From: Bimuria novae-zelandiae CBS 107.79
Lineage: Eukaryota > Ascomycota > Dothideomycetes > Pleosporales > Didymosphaeriaceae
Length of the DNA stretch: 39,422 bases
Assembly: GCA_010015655.1 (NCBI GenBank)
Contig: ML976791.1
Location: 83,867-123,288, forward strand
Direction: 5' to 3'
This document shows, in pieces, positions 1 to 10,014 of the stretch (position 1 is the first letter of the stretch; every line of letters starts with the position of its first letter). The notes beneath the pieces were generated by a model, which was given only the letters and a program-made list of their open reading frames with translations, made no database searches and was not told where the DNA came from. Position numbers and translations under genes: made by a program.

Positions 1-124
1 ACAACGTGTTTTTCGATAATTTCACATTCGGATCGGTAAGTGGACATGCTCTTCGTGATCTTTGGCATTTTATTTGATGTAAATAGGGCGTGTTTTGATG
101 TGGTGGTGGGTATCAAAGTGCAGC

Positions 125-185
125 TGGCCCATTGAGCATGTGTGGCCCATTGAGCTTGTAGGGCCGTGCTCCGCACGGCCTTTTT
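125..185. repeat. 13-bp direct repeat followed by GC-rich hairpin and T run
   Basis: The 13-mer TGGCCCATTGAGC occurs at 125-137 and again at 143-155. It is followed by a perfect 8-bp inverted repeat, GGCCGTGC (162-169) and GCACGGCC (173-180), with a 3-nt loop, and then five T at 181-185. It resembles a hairpin at the end of a small transposable element or a 3'-end structure of an upstream gene outside the window. A bacterial-type terminator role is not expected in a fungus. Confidence 0.6.
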
Positions 186-650
186 CGGAGAAAAATCGAT
201 ATCGACCGCTAGGGGCCGAGTAGTAATTTACGAATTTGATGCGTGGATGCTGCCAAAAGCGATGAGTCGGAGCAACCAGCCACAGAGCTGGGTCCAGGGG
301 TGAAAGGCTGAGTTTTTGTGGGTATCTGGATTGGGCGGCAGAGGTACTGTGGGGCGTGGGAACGCGAGGGGCGCAGTAAGAAAAATCCATCATTATAAGC
401 ACTTGTCCTTTTTACGCACAGGAAAGGCAGTTTAACAGGGCAAAATTAATTTACAGAACCAGCTTTAAACATATAATCTGGAGAATTACATTCCAAGTAG
501 GACAAGACCCTAATTTAATATTCTCATCGCGAAGGCAGCAAAGGATACACCGGTACGGCGGGGCAATGCCAAGGCGCTAGAGCACAAAGCCTCTGTGGCT
601 ATGTAATATACCAAGGCAGGCGTCATCCCGTTGGGCGCCTTCGCAGCTGC

Positions 651-657
651 TATAAAG
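651..657 (+). promoter_or_regulatory. TATA-like box upstream of annexin
   Basis: TATAAAG lies 142 bp before the annexin start codon and is followed by a C-rich, CAAC-containing leader typical of fungal 5' UTRs. Assigned by position only. Confidence 0.4.
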
Positions 658-798
658 AAATGACCTGACCGTTTTATCAGCCCCTACCTCACCACTCTGA
701 CAACACCGTCTAACCACCAGCTTCCATCAAACTTCCTCAATCTGGAATTTAATCACTGTAACATAACTAACTTTACACACGCACCTGGGTATACTCTG

Positions 799-2349
799 AT
801 GTACGGACAACAACAACAGGGAGGTTACCCGCCGCCTAACCAGCAAGGAGGATGGCAGCAACCGCCGCCGGGACAGTATAACACGCCGCCTCCGCAGGGC
901 TGGGGAGCTCCTCCTCCCCAACAGCAAGGCTACGGGGCTCCTCCGCCTCCGCAACAAGGTTACGGAGCTCCTCCCCAAGGTCAATGGAATCAACCGCCAC
1001 CTGGACAGTATGGCGCACCGCCTCAACAGGGGTGGGGAGCCCCTCCTCCACAACAAGGGTACGGAGCTCCTCCTCCAAACCAGTACGGCAGCCCTGCCCC
1101 ACAAGGCCAATGGGGCCAGCCTCCTGGCCAATATCCTCCGCAGGGTCAATATCCTCCGCAGGGTCAATATCCTCCACAGGGTCAATATCCTCCCCAAGGA
1201 CAACATCCCTCGCAAGGTCCGCCTCAGCACCAGCAATACGTCGCTCCTCCTATTCCACAAAGCTATGGCCCGCCGAACCCACCTTCCCTGGGCTACGGGC
1301 CGCAACAGACGGCTAATGTTGACGTATCCCAAGATGTCGAGAAACTACGCAAGGCCATGAAAGGCTTTGGAACGGACGAGAAGGCGCTCATATCAGTACT
1401 GGCGAAGAAAGACCCGATTCAAATTAACACTATACGTCAACAATACAATCAGCGATTGATGCGCGACTTGATCAAGGACTTGGAAAAGGAAACTTCGGGA
1501 TACTTCGAGAAAGGCCTAGTACAAATTGCGCGTGGTCCGCTTATTGGTGACTGCTACACCCTATACGAGGCGATGAAGGGCCTCGGAACGAATGAGGCAG
1601 CTTTGGATGATGTGCTTGTAGGCCGATCCAACGCTGACGTGAATGCGATTAAGAGCGAATACAAGCGACTCTTTGGCAAGAGCCTCGAGGCCGACCTGAA
1701 GGGCGATCTCTCGGCTGGAACTGAGCAAATGTGTAAGTGACGAACCGTCGTTTACATTGGAGACCTTCCAGCAATTGCTAACATTTGACCAGACATGATG
1801 ATCATCGCTGCACGCCGCGCTGAAGACTCATCTCCCGTCCAGCCTCATGACGTGGAGCGCGACACCACCGAGCTCCAACGTGGCATGGGCAATATGATCA
1901 GCAAGAATGCTAGTTCCGTCTGCGACCTCTTGTACACCCGTAACGACGCTCAGATCCGCGCTATTGCTCAGACTTACCAGCAGCGCTTCCACGAGCCTTT
2001 GGTGAAGGCCATCAAGTCGAAGTTCTCGGGCCATATGGAAGATGCACTGGTCTTGCTTATCGAGCGAGCCACCAACCGTCCTGAAGCCGAGGCTACGCGA
2101 CTAGAAGAATCCATGGCTGGGATGGGCACCAAGGATGAACTGTTGGTGCAGCGTGTTGTGCGGTGCCACTGGGACCAGGGCTTCATGCGTGATGTGTCGG
2201 ATGCGTACAAGCGCAAGTATGGCAAAACTCTTGCTCGTAGGATCGAGGGTGAGACGCGGGGTGACTATGTGAGTACACTGACTGCCCTTTACGAAGAAAA
2301 TCTGCTAACGATTACCGAGGAGAAATTGATGGTCGCTTGCGTCGCCTAG
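799..2349 (+). CDS. Annexin with proline/glutamine-rich N-terminal tail
   Basis: Two exons, 799-1732 and 1793-2349. The intron has donor GTAAGT at 1733, a GCTAAC branch site and an acceptor ending CCAG; joining in phase 1 gives a 496-residue protein. Residues 1-170 are low complexity (Gly, Gln, Pro, Tyr; repeated PPQGQY and YGAPP). From about residue 175 there are four annexin repeats: KGFGTDE (188-194), KGLGTNE (260-266), a degenerate third (GMGN, 342-345) and GMGTKDE (421-427). Repeats 1, 2 and 4 keep the G-x-G-T loop of type II calcium sites. Annexins bind acidic phospholipids in a calcium-dependent way at membranes. Tails of this composition are known from fungal and other annexins and tend to self-associate. 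The family call is secure; the cellular role in this fungus is not known. Confidence 0.95.
1129..1218 (+). repeat. 18-bp coding minisatellite, 5 copies
   Basis: Five consecutive 18-bp units begin at 1129, 1147, 1165, 1183 and 1201. The first unit reads CAATATCCTCCGCAGGGT, the second is identical, and the others differ at wobble or single positions. Each encodes Q-Y/H-P-P/S-Q-G in the annexin tail. The length is a multiple of 3, so copy-number changes keep the frame. Confidence 0.95.
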
Positions 2350-4559
2350 ACCGCTCGTCTCTGTTGTTCATTCTACATCCTTTTCTTTCGTTGTCACGAT
2401 TGCCACGAATTCTTTGGACGACATTGGGTTAGGTGAAGATATACCTCGAGGGTTGGATATAGTTTCTACGGTGCGGCTGTAAAGGCTGCAGGTCTGAAAG
2501 ACCTTATTTTTTAATGCATTTCTTTCCTCCGCATAAGCCCTTTCCTCGTCGTCCGAATGACCCAATACTACCGTCTACTAACCCGCAGCTAATGGAGATC
2601 GTCGCTGCATTGTGCTTTGCGGAAACACACAAGCATTGGAGAGCGCTACTATGTTTCAAAACGACCCGACTGTACGGTCCGATTTATCGATTCCAATGCA
2701 CCCAGGGTGAGGTTCCGACTGTCCATTTCTGAAACTTCCAACTCTAACCCGAGACAATGACAAAGAACATTTCAAAGACAGCAAGATGCGCTTTGATTGT
2801 GCTTTCTTTGTTAATGGACACAGGCGCATATATTGATGTTTTTGAGAGCCATCCGTACGGGATACAGGTTCTAGAACATCGGATAAACCCAATAATCTTT
2901 GAGTTTTTAATGTTGAAACATGCGGAGTCATCGACGGATCATCACACATGGGATCGCATCTACCTAGGTTCCGGTTGCATGAAGTCATCTTGGGTTGGTA
3001 GGTAATGCCTTATGAGATCTATGTCTTCTTTGCTGACACAATCTATCTACTTATCCCTGCCCTTAACTAATCCTAATCCTAGCTACCACATTATTGCAGA
3101 CACCATCCGGATGCGGTTTTCTTTTCCCAACCCCACGATGATGAGCGTGGCTTGCTTCGGTATCGAGTGGCGTACGTTTTGGAACCATCATCGACGGCAT
3201 CTTTGACCGGATCCTGACGGAACTTCCCATGTCGGGTCCTGGTGAACCCGAGCTTTGATGGTACGATGGCGTGTGTAATGCGGATCCATGGATAAGTTAC
3301 TATCCCATGATCTGGGGTCTCACAAGTGAGAGGCTGCGCCACGACAAGCACAAGCCATGACGCCTGTCACCCTGTCACTGATGCAACTAGAGGAACACCA
3401 AAATCGTGATTCCACCCACACGACCGTGTGGGGGGTTCCTGTAGTATGAAATTGTTCGCCTGAACAAGCTGATTACTAGAATCACGTTCTTTATCCGCAA
3501 AAAGCTGGCGCTGTTGCGATAAAGAGACCAAAGCCAAGATGCAGAGTTTTCGCTCTGCCAAGACTTAGTCAAAACCTTTCACCCAAACTAAGTACCGCTC
3601 AGGCGACTACTACTACTTGTTCAAGCTTGAGGTTTTCCCCTACGAGGTTTTTACTCAAGGTATAAGGCAGCTTGCTAACTCGTACGAGGTCCTACTTCGT
3701 ACGAGGTAGGGGGAGGAAGACAGTACGGGAGCAGAGCTACAAGGGCGAGGGAGAGAGGGGCAGAACAACAACACCCTCACAGATGAGGGCCGGCTACTAT
3801 AGGTATCTAGGTGCCTGTAGTAGCAGGTAGACCTATTAAAGGGAGGATGGGCTATGTACAACAAGGCTACTCTGATGGTAGCCAGCCGGCAGGCACGAAA
3901 TGCTTTCTGTAAATACAGCTTAGCACGTCCCCATGCCCCATGGGAGGCTAGAACATTATGTTCCTGGACGTTAATCAATACTACTACTACTACTACTGAT
4001 GCAACTAGGATCTTGGCTCCCGCGTCTTGTACGCTCATAACACCACAGCCGTGGCTCTTTCTATACACCAAGAGATTCAAAAGAGCTTGAATGTACGCGT
4101 GTGAAACTAGCGGAAATCGTTGCCTTGCTGAATGGTAACTACCCTGGGGAATGGTGTTTCCAACTTCTGTCCTGAAACGGCCACGGGTGACGGATAGGTT
4201 CATTGTGTCTCTATCACCAATCAGCGGAGTATTACACAGGATTCCAAACAAGCGAAAGTGAATGGATTTGGACACTGCTCAATGTTCGGCGCACAAGGTA
4301 GCCCACGAACGTCTTATGAGACCATATCCGACTTTCTTGGGTCATACGAATCCGGATGCAGCAAGCAATCGGGCTCTAAACCGTCCTGACGATCTAAGTC
4401 AAAGTTACTGCCCCAAGTCTCTCCACACTTGCGTAAAGATCGGCCTGCTTGGAACTTTTTGCCTACTGCATCTATAAAACGTACGTTGTGACTTGCAATC
4501 ATGGTCTACCACACGCCAGGCATTCGCTTCATACTGGACACAACGACATTCTCGGCAAC
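2350..4559. other. 2.2-kb intergenic region
   Basis: No gene could be supported. Several short open frames on both strands have no recognisable domain. The longest (minus strand, 3655-4275) gets a run of valines only from a CTA/TAG microsatellite at about 3980-3997. Three copies of TACGAGGT occur at 3641-3648, 3683-3690 and 3700-3707, two of them within the 11-mer TCGTACGAGGT; this looks like decayed small-repeat DNA. The last 90 bp contain the promoter of the next gene. Confidence 0.6.
4473..4479 (+). promoter_or_regulatory. TATA box of the secreted-protein gene
   Basis: TATAAAA lies 87 bp upstream of the ATG at 4560. An in-frame ATG at 4449 lies upstream of this box and would add 37 residues in front of a good signal peptide, so the box favours the 4560 start. 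Confidence 0.55.
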
Positions 4560-5771
4560 ATGTCCGCCATCCTTGCATCCCTCCTTCTCGTCTTGGCCGC
4601 CAACGCCAAAGTACTGCCCCGCGACGCAAATTCACTCCCTACGTCAAGCTTAAAGCGATCCAGCATCGCCGCCACAACCATCGGGAACTTCACAGATCTC
4701 CCCGGCGAACCCTTCTTCCCTACCTCCACCGCCTTCGACTTCTCCTCCTTCGACTCCTCCTCCACCGACTCCCCCGGCACATTCTACATCCCTATCCCCT
4801 CCCCCGCCGAAACAACGACCTCGACCACCGTCTCCGCGTGTACCCTCGCGGACGGCTCAACCATCGACTCCGTCGTCATCATCGGGCACCCCGCCGCCAC
4901 TTTCTCCCCAGGCATCACAAAAACCATCCCCGTCCCGCCTCAAGTCGAACCCACGATTGTCACGTTCTACGACTATCCCGGCGGCAGTAACGAAACTGAA
5001 GTCATCATGCTCGAGCCCCTCCCCGGTTTCTGCGGCCCATTTCCCTCACTAGTAACCGATGAGCCGACAGCAACGCCGAGCGTGGCTGCGTGTCCAGCGA
5101 AAGGGTGCTCAGGCACCATCTCGCGCGCCGCCGAGCTCGTCATCAACGCTATCAACGAGGTCACGCAGTTATCCGCGCAGTTGCAGCGCGCGGCGCGGTT
5201 GGTGGGCGAGCCGGGTATCGTGGCTGTCCCTCCGTTCGGAAGCAAATCATTAGGGGGAGACGAGGGACCAGACGCCGCTGCCGCACTGACTACTCCCATC
5301 CTCGCTGTTTCTATTGGTCTTGGAAGAATCACGCTGAGCGTGACGACTGCGTTTCCGACCTTCCTTTCTTTTCCGCCGTTTGAGGCTGGGTGTAATAGCG
5401 ATACTGTGGTGCTGGCGTGGTTGGAGTTTGTCCGCGTGCATCAGGAGCTCCTCAGCATCTTGATCGGACGCGCGAGTTTGCTGGAGAGGGGGCCTGTTAA
5501 GCGGTCTCCTCTCGCGTATGCGAAGCCTTGGAGTGGGATTGATGAGGGTAGGCTGGGGAGTGGTATTAATGAGGCGGCGCTCGAGGCTAGGGCAAGTCAA
5601 GGCTTTGTGGGCCGCCCGATTGCGGTGGCGCTGAGGAAGGTGGAGGGCGTCGTGGATACGTTAGCAGTTAAGGTGGGGGATTTGGTGCCGACAAGGGGGG
5701 AGTGTTCGAAGGCGAAGAGTGGGGAGTTGAAGAAGAAGATTTTGGAGGCGCAGGGGGCGTATGAGGGGTGA
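4560..5771 (+). CDS. Secreted protein of unknown function with helical C-terminal half
   Basis: A single exon of 403 residues. It starts with a clear signal peptide (MSAILASLLLVLAANAKV), followed by a Ser/Thr/Pro-rich stretch (about residues 25-100) likely to be O-glycosylated. A middle part has scattered cysteines (SACTL, GFCGPF, AACPAKGC). The C-terminal half is predicted helical (AAELVINAINEVTQLSAQLQ; later KVEGVVDTLAVKVGDLVP) with further cysteines (EAGCNS, GECSK). The helical half faintly recalls the HsbA/cell-wall galactomannoprotein family, but this is an impression and not a motif match. There is no obvious GPI signal. Codon use is GC-rich in the first half, normal for a fungal gene. 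Start chosen from the signal peptide and TATA position. Confidence 0.75.
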   Translation: MSAILASLLLVLAANAKVLPRDANSLPTSSLKRSSIAATTIGNFTDLPGEPFFPTSTAFDFSSFDSSSTDSPGTFYIPIPSPAETTTSTTVSACTLADGSTIDSVVIIGHPAATFSPGITKTIPVPPQVEPTIVTFYDYPGGSNETEVIMLEPLPGFCGPFPSLVTDEPTATPSVAACPAKGCSGTISRAAELVINAINEVTQLSAQLQRAARLVGEPGIVAVPPFGSKSLGGDEGPDAAAALTTPILAVSIGLGRITLSVTTAFPTFLSFPPFEAGCNSDTVVLAWLEFVRVHQELLSILIGRASLLERGPVKRSPLAYAKPWSGIDEGRLGSGINEAALEARASQGFVGRPIAVALRKVEGVVDTLAVKVGDLVPTRGECSKAKSGELKKKILEAQGAYEG

Positions 5772-6589
5772 GTCGCCTGATACTGTTGGTAGAGATGAAT
5801 GGAAGTGGGAACGGGGAGGAGGTTCACTTCTTGACGCTCTTTTAATTGGATTGTTGGGTTGAGTGACAGTGTTTTCCTGTGGTAGTAGTAGATTATGATT
5901 AGAATATGAGAAGCACGGCTCTGTCTCGACGCTTGGAGAAGTGCTCAAGTGTGTCACCGTATTATTATCCCTGAGCTTATGCGTCTCCTACGGTAACAAG
6001 TGAGAATTTTAGGTTTTGTTAAAGTAATAGACCTAGATGGATACTGGCCTAGCATCACTGCCTCATGTATCTGTTCTTTGTCATTTGGCATACACATTCA
6101 ACCGCGAGAATAATATGGTGATTATGTCCACCCATGAACATATACTCATGCAAACCAAGGACAAGTACCAGCACAAGCTAGGTTCCTGTCACTCGTCCAC
6201 GACACTGTCGGCGTGTATAGTCGAGCATATTGCACACGATTTCAGAGTACCCTTATCTACCCCTCCTTAACGGAATCCCAAGCGTGCTTATTACAACTAA
6301 ATAAAAAGGCTAGATTGCAACACCTCGAAGCTTCAAACCCTCTCAACACGTTCTCGCGCTCGTGTCGTGACTTTGAAAATCAACTGTCGCGGTTGCAATC
6401 ATCTACGCAAGCGTATCTCATACAAACAACAACCATAACTACGCCTCGACTGCACAAACACGCTCCTATCTCACATATATGCCCTCCCTCTCAACCCTTG
6501 AGCAACACAAACTCCTCCAACCTTCATCACCTTCCAGCGCTCCCCAACCACTCCAAACCTCAAACCTCAATCTCTTAAACATCCGAACA
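5772..6589. other. Intergenic region
   Basis: Contains the 3' region of the secreted-protein gene and the promoter/5' UTR of the next small gene (an AT-rich AAATAAAAAG stretch near 6298-6307, then a C/A-rich leader). Short open frames here show no domain. Confidence 0.55.
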
Positions 6590-6910
6590 ATGGCATCCCA
6601 CCTCCCCACCGCCACCGTCCCCCTCCCCCGCGCAAATACCTCCCCCCTCCACCTCGTCATAACCGACAACCACGACCACGACTGGGATATCCACCTCGCA
6701 GACGCTAGGCACGCAAGCGTAAAGGATGTTAAGGACGCGCTGGGGCATCTTGCTGGGGCGGAAGTGCTGGCGCTGCAAATCAAGGTGAACAAGTATGGGA
6801 CTTGGAGGGAGTTGGACGATTGGGAGGAGCTGGCGGAGGCGGGTGTGGGGAAGGGGAGTGTGCTGTGGGCGGAGGTAGGGGAGGGAGGGGGTGGGGGACG
6901 GGTTGGGTGA
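6590..6910 (+). CDS. Small putative ubiquitin-like (beta-grasp) protein
   Basis: A single-exon reading frame of 106 residues from the ATG at 6590, which is preceded by CGAACA. An in-frame ATG at 6479 would add a 37-residue low-complexity extension and is less likely. After a short polar start, residues 20-97 have the order of a ubiquitin fold: strand (LHLVITD), second strand (DWDIHLAD), helix (ASVKDVKDALGHLAG), strand (LALQIKV) and a final segment (ELAEAGVGKGSVLWAEV) that parallels the last loop and strand of ubiquitin-like domains. The tail is glycine-rich (GEGGGGGRVG) but lacks a clean terminal di-glycine. No catalytic motif. A conserved small hypothetical is the safe reading; the fold call is inference from pattern only. 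Confidence 0.6.
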   Translation: MASHLPTATVPLPRANTSPLHLVITDNHDHDWDIHLADARHASVKDVKDALGHLAGAEVLALQIKVNKYGTWRELDDWEELAEAGVGKGSVLWAEVGEGGGGGRVG

Positions 6911-7032
6911 AAGAATATCGCTGTACGAGCGGGCGATGGAGTATGAGTGCGCTCTGAGCTGCGTGGATAGCAGAAGAGAGTTACCGAGACTTTAGTAGTG
7001 AAGTCCCCTCGCTCCCCCTACCCAAGAATCAC

Positions 7033-7763
7033 CTAAGCTCGACCTCCCCATGACGGGCCCTTCCGGCGTCGCCCAGAACCCCAACATCTCCAGATATCAT
7101 AGCCCACAGACACTATCGCCCCCACAGCGCTTGGAGTGCCTACACCTAGCGCAAGCTTATCCGACCGACCAATTCCATTCCTACGACCATCGGATGTTAA
7201 CGTAGCTAAAGGGACGGTAGTCGATAAGGGCAGCGATTCCGACGTAGAAGGTGATGATGATGTCTCCTCTGTCGCACTCATCGTAGGCAAAGAAGGCGCT
7301 GAGGTATGAGTATCCGGCGTTTCGCCCACGTGCCCAACCCCCGTCCGGGTATCCACATACACAACGACGCGCTCGACTGTCTTAGACCAACACCCCGCAC
7401 CCGTCCTCGCAGCATCGGGGTAGTCCGGAAACTCCTTGATAGTCCTGACAAAGCACTGCTCGGCGACGTACGCACTATGCCCCATGGACATTGTTCTTAG
7501 AACATGTTCAAGTTCAAGCAATTGACCGGATGACATACATACCAGGGCGTGATGGTCGTGTCATCAGACGCTACTACGTAGTCTGTGCCTAGAACCGCCG
7601 TGCAGCCGACCGCCGGGGCGTAGGCGCCTGTGTTGTCTTTGCCGCTACAGCCCCATGCTCCGGACTGCGAGGTCCAGACGGTTTTGGAGTCTAGACAGGT
7701 TATGGGGGACCCTGGTGGCGTGGTTAATGTAGTGGGGGTCGAGGGGAAGAGGGATGGGTACAT
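7033..7763 (-). CDS. Putative cysteine-containing surface protein with C-terminal membrane segment
   Basis: Tentative two-exon model on the minus strand: exon 1 7763-7543, exon 2 7474-7033. The 68-bp intron has donor GTATGT, a TTCTAAG branch region and acceptor CATAG. The join gives ..TITPC-AYVAEQC.. in phase, about 220 residues. Exon 1 has spaced cysteines (ITCLDS, WGCSG, VGCTA) and exon 2 two more (AEQCF, AGCWSK). A Ser/Thr-rich stalk (SATEETSSSPSTSESLP) follows, then a weakly hydrophobic segment (LALGVGTPSAVGAIVSVG) and a basic tail (GRRRKG). This resembles fungal single-pass surface glycoproteins. No signal peptide is visible, so a 5' exon may be missing or the gene may be decaying. The upstream frame stays open without an ATG for at least 30 codons. 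Confidence 0.45.
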
Positions 7764-8445
7764 GTGTCTCCGACTCAGGTGTACCCGATTGTGTCGGGTC
7801 CCGCTACACGTGCGTGTAGACGTGCTTGCGAGGTCAGGGAAGGATGTGAAAGATGCATGTTTCCGAACAGTTAAGTTATAGCTATCTTACGAACGTGTAT
7901 CTAAAGCGTAGAAGAGATGCCGTTAAAGATAGCTATTATTAACGCCTGTGTGGAGGTGGCAGTTATTCTAGGGGCGCCCGTACTGTCCTCGCTCGTTTAC
8001 GTTGGCCGTTACACGCTGTGAGCTGCTCCTGCTTAATATAGTGAGTCATGCATGCCCATGTGCAGATACAGCCGCTCTTTTTACACGCATTAATCGATCT
8101 TATAGGGTCAGTCTGATCATGTAGTTGATCATTTTCGCAATGTACAGGAGTGATGTTCTCTGGTGGCCCGTGCACCGCGTCGCCCCAGCGATAGCGTGTT
8201 TATTTGCGTGCGTCACTTCCCCAACCACCCCAACCACCGTACAGGCTGCCAGCCACATCCAAAGAGAAGAGAAGTTCTAGGAGCCGCACAGCTCCACCTC
8301 CCCATCAATTCACCTCTTGTCGCTACAGACCATCGCACCTGACTATTTCGCCAGTTGACTCTCTCCGAACACATTACATCCTTTCCGACTCGAACAACAC
8401 AACCCAGGCCGCGCTACAAGTCGTCACTCCGAGCAGCGGCCCACG
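7764..8445. other. Intergenic region
   Basis: Lies between two divergently transcribed genes. The second half (about 8200-8445) is a C- and CAAC-rich leader of the plus-strand gene. A missing signal-peptide exon of the minus-strand gene could lie in 7764-8000, but I could not place one. Confidence 0.5.
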
Positions 8446-10014
8446 ATGGCGCCCTCTCCGCTCACCATCGCCTCCAACTTGGCCGGCTTCTCGCCCATGG
8501 CCGTCCACGACATCCACGTCGCGAAGCGTGACGCGACGCGCAAGGTGGACCCTTCGGCGGGCGCGAAGGACCCCCACGCATACAACAACTTGGGCTTCCA
8601 AGTGCTCTTTGCCATAATCGGCGTTGGCATGCTCATAACGGCTCTGTGGTTCTTCTTCTGGGCCAAGAACGGAGGCTTCAAGTGGCAGGAAAACGACTGG
8701 GAGGACTACAAATCGACGGTGCTTCGCCGCAAGGGACCAGACGGAAAGACGCTGTCCAACGCAACCAAGAGCACCAAGCTAGGTGGCGGGAGTGTCGTGC
8801 ACGGCGGCAGCTATGGCGCTCCGACCAGCGTAGGCTACACCGACGAGACGGGCACCACTGTCAGCGAGATGCGCGAGGTGGAGGAGGGCAAGGGCCGCCG
8901 CCATTTTGGCATCCGCGGTGGTGATGCCGAGAAGCAGAAGAAGAAGAAGCGTCACGAGCACGACAACGACTACAAGGACAACGACCTACGTGCTTACCGC
9001 GACGAGCGTCCTGCTCGTGTTGGCGGTCTCAACCGCCAGGCCGACGGCATGTACACCGACTACTCTGCTACTGGCACCGAGCCTAGTGAACTGGGTTCCA
9101 ACGTCTCTAGCCGCCCGCTCGTCAAGCACAAGGAGAAGCAGTCTGACAAGGAGAAGGAGAAGGACAAGAAGAAGGAAGCCAAAGCCAAAGAGCAGCGTGC
9201 TAGGGAGCGCATGCGAAAGGCCAAACTTGCTGAGAAGGAAGCCGCCAAGGTCGCTGCCGCTGAAGCCAAAGCCCAAAAGGAGGCCGAGAAAGCCGCCGCA
9301 AAGAAGGACAAGGTCGAGCAGAAGAAGGCAAAGAAGGCCAAATCTGAAGCTGCACCTTCGGAGTATGGTGGCCCTGCAATGACCGAGTACACCAGCCTGG
9401 AGAGTGAATACACCCACGAGGCGCCCAAGACTACATACACTGCTCCCTCTGAAGCTCCTGCCCCAGCCAAGTCTTCCAGCCGTCGCGCTCCTCCTTCCGC
9501 TGCTTACTCTTTCACCACCGGCGACGACCGCACCGAGTACACGGGTGCCTACACCGATGCCTCCAAATCCGATGCCTCCAAGTCGCGCACTGCTCCCACC
9601 GAAGCGCAAGAGTCCTCCTACTACTCCGACTACCGTCCCAACGCCGAGCGCAGCCGCGCCTCCCGCTCCCATTCCCGTCCACGCAAGGAGACCCGCTCCC
9701 GCCCGTCCTCGCAGGCTCCCCGCAGCAACTCCCAGTCCCCTCGCAAGCACCACCGCTCTTCTCGCGCCGGCCCTCCAGCCGACTCGGACATCTTCACCGC
9801 TGCCAACGGCGACACCCGCGGCACCATCGCCTACCCTTGCCACATTCCCGGCCTGAGCGTCGCTGGCAGCGTGTCCCCGTACGACAGCGTGAGCCAAGCT
9901 GGTGCGCCGCGACCACCGAAGACGGAACGCGGTAGCAGGGACGTCATGGCTGGGTACCGCAGGGGCGGCGTCAGGACCGTGAGGCGCGATTCGCTGAGCG
10001 ACAGCGATACGTGA
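8446..10014 (+). CDS. Conserved fungal single-pass membrane protein with lysine-rich coiled coil
   Basis: A single exon of 522 residues. One strong membrane helix spans residues 50-72 (FQVLFAIIGVGMLITALWFF), followed at once by a motif I regard as conserved in filamentous ascomycetes (KWQENDWEDYKSTVLRRKGP, 79-98). Then come a Gly/Ser linker, a tyrosine/aspartate-rich part (YTDYS, YTDET) and a long Lys/Glu/Ala-rich helix (about 223-300) likely to form a coiled coil. The C-terminus is disordered and Ser/Arg/Pro-rich, ending RRDSLSDSDT. The short N-terminus has no cleavable signal, so a type III-like topology with a cytosolic tail is plausible. I do not know its function; the repeated SRxxSR and RRDSLSDS stretches look like kinase targets. 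Confidence 0.8.
   Translation: MAPSPLTIASNLAGFSPMAVHDIHVAKRDATRKVDPSAGAKDPHAYNNLGFQVLFAIIGVGMLITALWFFFWAKNGGFKWQENDWEDYKSTVLRRKGPDGKTLSNATKSTKLGGGSVVHGGSYGAPTSVGYTDETGTTVSEMREVEEGKGRRHFGIRGGDAEKQKKKKRHEHDNDYKDNDLRAYRDERPARVGGLNRQADGMYTDYSATGTEPSELGSNVSSRPLVKHKEKQSDKEKEKDKKKEAKAKEQRARERMRKAKLAEKEAAKVAAAEAKAQKEAEKAAAKKDKVEQKKAKKAKSEAAPSEYGGPAMTEYTSLESEYTHEAPKTTYTAPSEAPAPAKSSSRRAPPSAAYSFTTGDDRTEYTGAYTDASKSDASKSRTAPTEAQESSYYSDYRPNAERSRASRSHSRPRKETRSRPSSQAPRSNSQSPRKHHRSSRAGPPADSDIFTAANGDTRGTIAYPCHIPGLSVAGSVSPYDSVSQAGAPRPPKTERGSRDVMAGYRRGGVRTVRRDSLSDSDT

Larger units (their letters stand above)
1..798. other. Upstream intergenic region of the annexin gene
   Basis: No credible gene is seen here. 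The only sizeable open frame (minus strand, 70-402) has no domain, no hydrophobic segment and no splice support. The stretch holds a short direct repeat and a perfect hairpin (listed separately), and near its end a TATA-like box and the annexin 5' leader. Confidence 0.6.

Noticed and set aside
162..185. Rho-independent terminator
   Set aside because: Shape fits, but this is a eukaryotic genome, so it is reported only as a hairpin.
727..1332. Minus-strand 201-residue frame over the annexin tail
   Set aside because: Leu/Arg-rich antisense shadow of the repetitive Pro/Gln coding sequence.
3655..4275. Minus-strand 206-residue frame
   Set aside because: No domain; its valine run comes from a trinucleotide microsatellite and it lacks splice or promoter support.
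4449..4559. Upstream ATG for the secreted protein
   Set aside because: Lies before the TATA box and would bury the signal peptide 37 residues inside the protein.
8986..9897. Minus-strand 303-residue frame
   Set aside because: Antisense of the Lys/Glu/Ala-rich coil of the 522-residue membrane protein; low-complexity Gly/Val/Leu composition.
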